From: Ruminococcus sp. YE71
Lineage (GTDB): Bacteria; Bacillota; Clostridia; Oscillospirales; Ruminococcaceae
Assembly (NCBI RefSeq): GCF_900119155.1
Contig: NZ_FPIR01000013.1
Coordinates: 62,001 to 126,000, forward strand
Length of the DNA stretch: 64,000 bases
Reading direction: 5' to 3'
The notes beneath the pieces are model-generated. The model worked only from the letters and a program-made list of their open reading frames with translations. It made no database searches and was not told where the DNA came from. The translations under genes and the position numbers were made by a program. Positions 59,083-64,000 of this stretch are shown piece by piece (position 1 is the first letter of the stretch; each line of letters begins with the position of its first letter).

Positions 59083-59130
59083 TAATTACCGCCTTTTCGG
59101 CAGTAATACATGAACATTCGGAGACGGAAA

Positions 59131-59585
59131 ATGATAGTTACAGAGCGATTGAAAATATATCCGGCTGATAAAGAACAGATGCAGCGCTTCATCGAGTCGG
59201 AAAATGATGAAGAGCTCAGATCGGCATACTCGGAAATGCTCGCTGGGTGTCTCGAATTCCCCGACAAGTGGGAGTGGTACGCCATGTGGCTGATCGAACT
59301 TCATGACGGCACTCACATCGGCGACCTGTGCTTCAAGGGTATCGGTGACGACGGTGTACCAGAGATAGGCTACGGCATTCGCGACGCTTTTCAGGGCTGC
59401 GGCTACGCTTCGGAGGCGGTGAAGGGAATGGTCGGATGGGCTTTTCGCATCCGTTTGTGACGGCAGTCGAAGCGGAGACCGCCCCCGATAACAAGGCATC
59501 GCAGAGGGTCCTCGAAAAGTGCGGATTTGTCCCAAATGGCAAGATCGGCGAGGAAGGACCCCGCTACACTATAATAAGGAGCTGA
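59131..59585 (+). pseudogene. GNAT acetyltransferase (RimJ/RimL-like), frameshifted
   Basis: ATG 59131 follows CGGAGACGGAAA. The first frame reads as a RimJ-type GNAT (MIVTERLKIYPADKEQMQRF, GDDGVPEIGYGIRDAFQGCG then YASEAVKGMVGWAF) and then hits a stop at 59458-59460 after FRIRL. In another frame the family pattern resumes at once: SHPFVTAVEAETAPDNKASQ, RVLEKCGFVPNGKIGEEGPR, then a stop at 59583-59585. One T missing in the TTTT run near 59445 accounts for it. It is either a true pseudogene, a slippery-run variant, or a sequencing error. The rlmA gene begins 5 nt downstream. Confidence 0.8.
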
Positions 59586-59590
59586 AGACC

Positions 59591-60412
59591 ATGTTCATAT
59601 GTCCCGTCTGCAAAGGCAGGCTGAAAGAGAATAAGTTCGGGTATGCCTGCAAAAAGGGTCACCGTTTCGATGCGGCGGCGCAGGGCTATGTGAATCTTCT
59701 CGACGCCAAGCACGCCCCGAAGTCGGCAGGGGATAACCCGATGATGGTCAAAGCGCGTACCGATTTTCTTTCCCTAGGTCTTTACCGACCTCTTGCCGAG
59801 AGGACGGCGGCTATCATCTCCGAGCGTCTCGCCGACACCGACTCGCCCGAGATACTCGACTGCGGCTGCGGCGAGGGCTACTACACCAACATCTACGCCG
59901 CCGCGAACCCTAAAGCGTCGGTCTACGGCATGGATCTCGCGAAAACGGGTGTGCGCCACGGCGCTTCGCAGGCGCGTGAGAAAGGTCTCTCAAACGTCCG
60001 CTATGCGGCGGCTTCCTGTTTTGAACTGCCCTTTGCCGATCGTTCCGCCGACCTTATCGTGTGTACGTTTGCTCCCGTGAGCAACGCCGAATACGCCCGC
60101 GTGCTTAAAAAGGGCGGCAGTCTTATCATCGTGTGTCCGTCGCCGAAGCACCTCTACGAACTGAAAGCAGTGCTGTACGACGAGCCGTACCTCAACAAGC
60201 CGAACGATTATCAACTCAAGAGCTTCGCGCCTGTTGACAGTGTACGCCTTGAATACGAAGCCGAACTCCCGTCGCAGAAAGCGATAGCCGATCTGTTCGC
60301 GATGACTCCCTACTACTACAAGTCGCCGAAAGAGGGCACAGAACGGCTCGCGAAGCTCGAAAAGCTCGGCATCACCTGCGGATTTGATATTCTTATTTTC
60401 CGTAAGAAATAA
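59591..60412 (+). CDS. rlmA: 23S rRNA (guanine-N1)-methyltransferase, RlmA family
   Basis: I start at ATG 59591 (MFICPVCKGRLKENKFGYAC) because the RlmA zinc site begins there; RBS is AAGGAG at 9 nt. The 273-residue protein has four zinc ligands: two Cys in CPVC, one Cys in YAC and a His in KKGHRFD. The RlmA-typical NLLDAKHAPKSAGDNPMMVKAR follows, then a class I SAM domain (ILDCGCGEGYYTN) and TFAPVSNAEYARVLKKGG. It methylates G745 or G748 (E. coli numbering) of 23S rRNA. Variants of this family confer tylosin or mycinamicin resistance, but this is probably the housekeeping type. Confidence 0.92.
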   Translation: MFICPVCKGRLKENKFGYACKKGHRFDAAAQGYVNLLDAKHAPKSAGDNPMMVKARTDFLSLGLYRPLAERTAAIISERLADTDSPEILDCGCGEGYYTNIYAAANPKASVYGMDLAKTGVRHGASQAREKGLSNVRYAAASCFELPFADRSADLIVCTFAPVSNAEYARVLKKGGSLIIVCPSPKHLYELKAVLYDEPYLNKPNDYQLKSFAPVDSVRLEYEAELPSQKAIADLFAMTPYYYKSPKEGTERLAKLEKLGITCGFDILIFRKK

Positions 60413-60471
60413 GGTTTGCCTTAAAATATTACAGAGTAAATAAACAGGTTTTTATGTTATTGGGGGACAGA

Positions 60472-60675
60472 ATGAAAAAAGAATTTGAGGTTGAAGATAT
60501 AAAACAATTATATTCTGCTTTTATATCGTTGTGCGATTTTATTGAAGCAGATGTATATTGCGGCAAATGTCCTCTATGGAATGATATGTGCGGCGCTGCT
60601 GATAAGACAAAGGTCAGAGAATTTAGTGAAGCACTGTATAGGATCAGAAGTATTGCCGATATTTCAAAACAATAA
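60472..60675 (+). CDS. Small Cys-rich hypothetical protein
   Basis: ATG 60472 follows GGGGGACAGA; an in-frame ATG at 60454 is possible. The 67-residue acidic product has four Cys in CDFIEADVYCGKCPLWNDMC, which could bind a metal, and is AT-rich compared with its neighbours. I do not recognise the family. Confidence 0.6.
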   Translation: MKKEFEVEDIKQLYSAFISLCDFIEADVYCGKCPLWNDMCGAADKTKVREFSEALYRIRSIADISKQ

Positions 60676-60711
60676 TTCAGAACGCTGCCAATAAACGAAA
60701 GGACAATCAAT

Positions 60712-61686
60712 ATGACTGAACGATTATTTTGCAAAGGCTACACATGGGGCTTTTTCTCGGGGAGCGGGGTTTACGCGACCCCCGAAGCCGAACGCTCGAT
60801 GGAGCGTCTTGCCGAAAATGGTCTTGACTGGATCTGCATCCCCGTCAACTGTTTTCAGGAGACCTACCATTCGCTGAACGTTTTCTCAATGTTCGGCAGA
60901 ACACAGACCGATGAAGAAGTGCGTTTTGCGATACACAAGGCAAAGTCGCTCGGCTTGAAAGTCTGCCTGAAACCGATGGTGGACTGCCTCGACGGAGTTT
61001 GGCGTGCGCGTATCAATTTCCCGCCCGAGGACCAGAAGCTGTGGGAGCGGTGGTTCGGAAGCTACACTCGGTTCATGTGCCATTACGCACGCATCGCCGA
61101 AGAGGAAAGCTGCGAAATGCTCTGCACAGGCTGTGAGATGGCAGGCATGGATTCGCAGACCGAACGCTGCAAAGCCCTGATTCGGGCGGTGAGGGAAGTG
61201 TTCAGCGGACTTATCATGCACAACGTGAATCACGGCGATGAGATGCGTTTCCCGTGGCTGACCGATGTTGATGTGGTCGGCGTTTCGGCATACTACCCCT
61301 GCACCACTCCCGAGGACAGCTCCCTCGGACAGATGAAGTGCGTATGGGCTGAAAAAGCGGTCATGCTCGAACAGGTCCACAAGCACTACGGCAGGCCCGT
61401 GATGTTCGCGGAGATCGGTATGCGGAATATCAGGGGCTGTTCGATGCACCCGTGGGAGTTCCGCGTCACCCCGAACGACACCCCCGACGAGACCGAACAG
61501 GCTGACTTCTACGAAGCAGCACTCTCGACCTGTTTTGATAAGCCCTGGTTCGCAGGCTATTTCTGGTGGGACTGGAAAGCCATTATCCCCTCGGAAGAAA
61601 AAGCCTCCGAAAACCGCGACTTCACCTGCTACGGCAAGAAATCAGAGCAAGTCCTCAGAAAATGGTATAAAAAAGACGAGAGATAA
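60712..61686 (+). CDS. GH113-like glycoside hydrolase (beta-mannanase type)
   Basis: The 324-residue protein has no signal peptide and a (beta/alpha)8 pattern of the GH-A clan: CKGYTWGFFSGSGVYATPEA, GLDWICIPVNCFQETYHS, GLKVCLKPMVDCLDGVWRAR, CTGCEMAGMDSQTERCKALI with the predicted acid/base Glu on strand 4, and RPVMFAEIGMRNIRGCSM with the predicted nucleophile Glu on strand 7. FAGYFWWDWKA then forms part of the sugar site. These fit GH113, whose members cleave beta-1,4-mannan, and the lack of a signal suggests action on imported oligosaccharides. RBS is GAAAGGACAATCAAT. Confidence 0.8.
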   Translation: MTERLFCKGYTWGFFSGSGVYATPEAERSMERLAENGLDWICIPVNCFQETYHSLNVFSMFGRTQTDEEVRFAIHKAKSLGLKVCLKPMVDCLDGVWRARINFPPEDQKLWERWFGSYTRFMCHYARIAEEESCEMLCTGCEMAGMDSQTERCKALIRAVREVFSGLIMHNVNHGDEMRFPWLTDVDVVGVSAYYPCTTPEDSSLGQMKCVWAEKAVMLEQVHKHYGRPVMFAEIGMRNIRGCSMHPWEFRVTPNDTPDETEQADFYEAALSTCFDKPWFAGYFWWDWKAIIPSEEKASENRDFTCYGKKSEQVLRKWYKKDER

Positions 61687-61712
61687 AACGCATTTCTCTC
61701 GTCGGATATCAT

Positions 61713-61755
61713 AAAAAACTCCCTCACAGATCACTCTGCGAGGGAGGATATTTTC
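61713..61755. terminator. Bidirectional terminator
   Basis: CTCCCTC and GAGGGAG (61719-61725, 61740-61746) form a stem with a 14-nt loop; AT-rich tails flank it on both sides. It lies between the convergent GH113 and tsf genes. Confidence 0.7.
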
Positions 61756-61775
61756 ATATCATTTCAGGTTAGGGA

Positions 61776-62693
61776 TCAGCCCTTTACCATGTTAGCGATC
61801 TCATCAGCGAAGTTCTCTTCCTTCTTCTCGATGCCGTCGCCGCGCTCGAAGCGGATAACCTCAGAAACTACGATGCTGCCGCCGAGCTTCTTAGCCTCAG
61901 CGTCAACATAACCCTGAACGGTCTGCTTGTCATCCTTAACGAATGCCTGTTCGAGGAGGCAGTTCTCGGAATAGTACTTTCCGACCTTACCCTCAACGAT
62001 CTTTACCTTTACCTGCTCGGGCTTGTTAGCCATCTTAGGATCCTCTGCCATCTGGCTGAGCATGATCTCCTTCTCCTTCTCGATAACCTCAGCGGGAACC
62101 TGAGTTCTGTCGAGGTAAGCAGGGTTCAGAGCAGCAGACTGCATAGCAACGTCCTTACCGATGTAAGAAACAGCGTCTGCGTCGAGATCGGTGTCGAGCT
62201 TAACGAGAACGCCGATGCTGCCGCCGTTGTGAACGTAAGAAGCAAGCTTGCCCTCAAGTCTTACGAATCTGCGGATAACGATGTTCTCTCTGATCTTCAT
62301 GCCTGCGAGCTCGGTAAGAGTGTCAGCAACGCTCTTGTCGCCGCCGCTGATGGTCTCAGCAGAAAGAGCCTCAACGTCAGCAGGGTTCTTCTCGATAATG
62401 GTATCAGCTACCTTAGCAACGAAAGCCTTGAAATCATCGGTGTTAGCAGCGAAGTCGGTCTCGGAGTTGACCTCAACGAGAACACCAACGTTGCCCTTTA
62501 CTACAGCGGCAACTGCGCCCTCAGCAGCAGCTCTTCCGCTCTTCTTAGCCTGGGTAGCAAGTCCCTTCTCACGAAGGATCTCGATAGCCTTCTCCTGATC
62601 GCCGTCGGTCTCAACGAGTGCTCTCTTGCAGTCCATCATACCAACGCCGGTAAGGCTCATGAGTTCTTTTATATCCTTAACTGTTACAGCCAT
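61776..62693 (-). CDS. tsf: Elongation factor Ts
   Basis: The 305-residue protein begins MAVTVKDIKELMSLTGVGMM and DCKRALVETDGDQEKAIEIL, with VEVNSETDFAANTDDFKAFV (the EF-Tu contact TDFVA-like motif). It ends with a dimerization-type C terminus. It catalyses GDP release from EF-Tu. Its start overlaps the 3' end of an SseB-like gene by 17 nt, and that gene sits between it and rpsB. Confidence 0.98.
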   Translation of the reverse strand: MAVTVKDIKELMSLTGVGMMDCKRALVETDGDQEKAIEILREKGLATQAKKSGRAAAEGAVAAVVKGNVGVLVEVNSETDFAANTDDFKAFVAKVADTIIEKNPADVEALSAETISGGDKSVADTLTELAGMKIRENIVIRRFVRLEGKLASYVHNGGSIGVLVKLDTDLDADAVSYIGKDVAMQSAALNPAYLDRTQVPAEVIEKEKEIMLSQMAEDPKMANKPEQVKVKIVEGKVGKYYSENCLLEQAFVKDDKQTVQGYVDAEAKKLGGSIVVSEVIRFERGDGIEKKEENFADEIANMVKG

Positions 62694-63723
62694 TGTTTTT
62701 TCCTCCTGTAATATTTATACGTGTGTGTTTACCGCTGTTTTCACGAATGTGTTTCGGTATATCGGTGTCAACGCCTATTCCCAGAATCGACTCCGCTGCG
62801 TCTGGTTTGAGCGGCAGCGAAAGAAAATGTGGGTTTATTACAAGGCTGACATCCTTATCCGCAGACAGTATCGTCCGACAGTGTCCTACAAGATCAGCGA
62901 ATGTGATGATCCTTACACAGTAATCGCAGTTGTGAAACATCCCGTCAAGCTGAGCGCAGTCGGTAAAAGCGGGAAGTGTAAGCACTTCCTTGCCGTCTAC
63001 CTTCTTTGTCATCAGTATGATATTGAACTGGTCGGGCATCGCGTCTGTATATGGCGGATTCAGTCTGCTTCCGCCGTAGATGTGGTTGTGCATATCCCTG
63101 TATATCCCGAACTTGCCCGCAAGGATTGCCGAAGCGCTCCATGAGGGGTTGATGGTGTAAGGTTTGATGTCACACTCATCCTTCGAGTATTTTACAGCAA
63201 TAAGCACCAGCAATTCACTGTTTATGCAGGAATGAAATTCGTATTCGAGCAGTCTGACGACCTCATCATAATTGACATCGGCTGCAGCAAACTTTTTGTT
63301 GCCTTTCGCAGCCGAGGCATATTTTCTTGCCTGGATGAGTCTGATCCGCAGATGATTATAGCGGGCATTGAGCCAGCTTTTCTCGCGGTATCCGAGCAGT
63401 TCCGCTCTTGAATACTCCGTAAAACTGCCTTTATCGGTAAACAGTAGAAATTTCTCTATGCCGAGATATCTCCAATCAAGAACAAGTCGGATCAGGCTCG
63501 TCGGGTCAACAGCATAACTTTCAGCATCCTTGACCTTCTGCACATAATCCGAAGCGTTCCTGCTATCCGTAAAACACACGGCCCTGCCCTCCATATCGAG
63601 TGCGGGGATATGATCTCCCAGGCCGCGGTCACAGATCAGATATAGTTTCGGGTAAGGTGACAGAATTTCAGAATACTCATCGTCTTCAACAACATCCTGT
63701 CTCGACGGCAATCTGATCTCCAT
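62677..63723 (-). CDS. SseB-like domain protein inserted between rpsB and tsf
   Basis: The 348-residue product has no signal or membrane segment. Residues about 1-130 are unassigned (PKLYLICDRGLGDHIPALDM), then comes a helical basic section (RIRLIQARKYASAAKGNKKF). The C-terminal part (about 200-335) matches the SseB fold: GKEVLTLPAFTDCAQLDGMF, FADLVGHCRTILSADKDVSL and VINPHFLSLPLKPDAAESIL. The family has no clear enzymatic role. The gene is in the rpsB-tsf transcription unit, overlapping tsf, so its expression is tied to translation factors. Confidence 0.72.
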   Translation of the reverse strand: MEIRLPSRQDVVEDDEYSEILSPYPKLYLICDRGLGDHIPALDMEGRAVCFTDSRNASDYVQKVKDAESYAVDPTSLIRLVLDWRYLGIEKFLLFTDKGSFTEYSRAELLGYREKSWLNARYNHLRIRLIQARKYASAAKGNKKFAAADVNYDEVVRLLEYEFHSCINSELLVLIAVKYSKDECDIKPYTINPSWSASAILAGKFGIYRDMHNHIYGGSRLNPPYTDAMPDQFNIILMTKKVDGKEVLTLPAFTDCAQLDGMFHNCDYCVRIITFADLVGHCRTILSADKDVSLVINPHFLSLPLKPDAAESILGIGVDTDIPKHIRENSGKHTRINITGGKNNGCNS

Positions 63724-63751
63724 TTAAATCACCCTGCCCGTTCTTTTCAAA

Positions 63752-64000
63752 TTATTCAGCTTCTGCCTCAGCCTCTTCAGCCTCAACAACAGCGTCTGCA
63801 CCCTGTCTGCCTTCGATGATAGCGTCAGCCATGCAGCCGGCGATAAGTCTTACAGCGCGGATAGCGTCATCGTTGCCGGGGATAACGTAATCAACGTCAT
63901 CGGGATCGCAGTTGGTGTCAACGATAGCTACTACGGGGATACCGAGCTTCTTAGCCTCGCTTACAGCGATCTTCTCCTTGCGGGGGTCAACTACGAACAG
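63752..64000 (-). CDS. rpsB: 30S ribosomal protein S2, C-terminal part (5' end outside window)
   Basis: The minus-strand frame at the right edge reads [20 protein letters not shown], then [20 protein letters not shown] and [20 protein letters not shown]. It ends with an acidic tail and TAA at 63752. This is the conserved C-terminal half of S2. The tail rich in Ala and Glu is common. Confidence 0.97.
   Translation of the reverse strand: MFVVDPRKEKIAVSEAKKLGIPVVAIVDTNCDPDDVDYVIPGNDDAIRAVRLIAGCMADAIIEGRQGADAVVEAEEAEAEAE

Noticed and set aside
1-64000. CRISPR array or rRNA genes
   Set aside because: No regularly spaced direct repeats with unique spacers and no conserved rRNA blocks were seen.

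Overview
The window looks like chromosome from a low-to-mid GC, Gram-positive gut or rumen anaerobe of the Ruminococcus / Oscillospiraceae type. The evidence is a dockerin-bearing cell-wall hydrolase beside a surface cohesin protein with an NPGTG-type anchor, a GH113-like mannanase, a NifU-like/GGGtGRT gene pair, consensus sigma-A promoters (TTGACA-17-TATAAT) and strong AAGGAG ribosome binding sites. This is inference from gene content; no rRNA is present.

Region 1 (1-21.2 kb) is metabolic. It holds the 5' part of a mannose-1-phosphate guanylyltransferase (minus strand), a LysR regulator, and an SsuABC/TauABC-like importer followed by a DUF4418-like membrane protein, an FtsX-type permease, its ATPase and an acetyltransferase. 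Next come a pdxS-pdxT-MocR operon, a GCS2-type glutamate-cysteine-ligase-like enzyme, a malate/lactate-type (Ldh2) dehydrogenase, and a six-gene operon (glycerol-dehydrogenase-like enzyme with an in-frame TGA, aminotransferase, second SsuABC-like importer with two permeases). Three promoters here (before 3050, 12072 and 15040) carry a GAYAACGTTWTC palindrome exactly 11 nt upstream of the -35 box, with further copies upstream. I read this as one undescribed regulon joining uptake of a small, possibly sulfur-containing, substrate to PLP-, dehydrogenase- and amide-ligase chemistry.

Region 2 (21.4-28.5 kb) carries two c-di-GMP signalling proteins (a membrane EAL protein with a degenerate GGDEF domain, and a soluble protein with four PAS-like repeats and an intact GGDEF), a hypothetical protein, metY with a 19-codon leader peptide, and tRNA-Trp.

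Region 3 (about 28.8-53.05 kb) is a 24-kb integrated mobilizable element. It is bounded by a 66-bp direct repeat (64/66 identical) made of the 3' end of the GGGtGRT gene, so the element sits in that gene and restores its C terminus with synonymous changes. It encodes a tyrosine integrase, an excisionase, an SF3 helicase and CHC2 primase with nearby iteron-like repeats, a MobC/relaxase/overlapping MobB-like set, and a ParM/ParR partition pair with an 11-bp tandem-repeat centromere. Its cargo is defensive: a STAND NTPase, a methylase-specificity fusion with a 170-residue partner, a complete type I R-M system, a HEPN-helicase, and a DUF234-type ATPase.

Region 4 (53-64 kb) returns to core chromosome: GGGtGRT and NifU-like genes, the cohesin and dockerin surface pair (divergent), a frameshifted GNAT gene with rlmA, a GH113-like gene, and tsf separated from rpsB by an SseB-like gene. 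All calls come from reading sequence alone; no database search was run.
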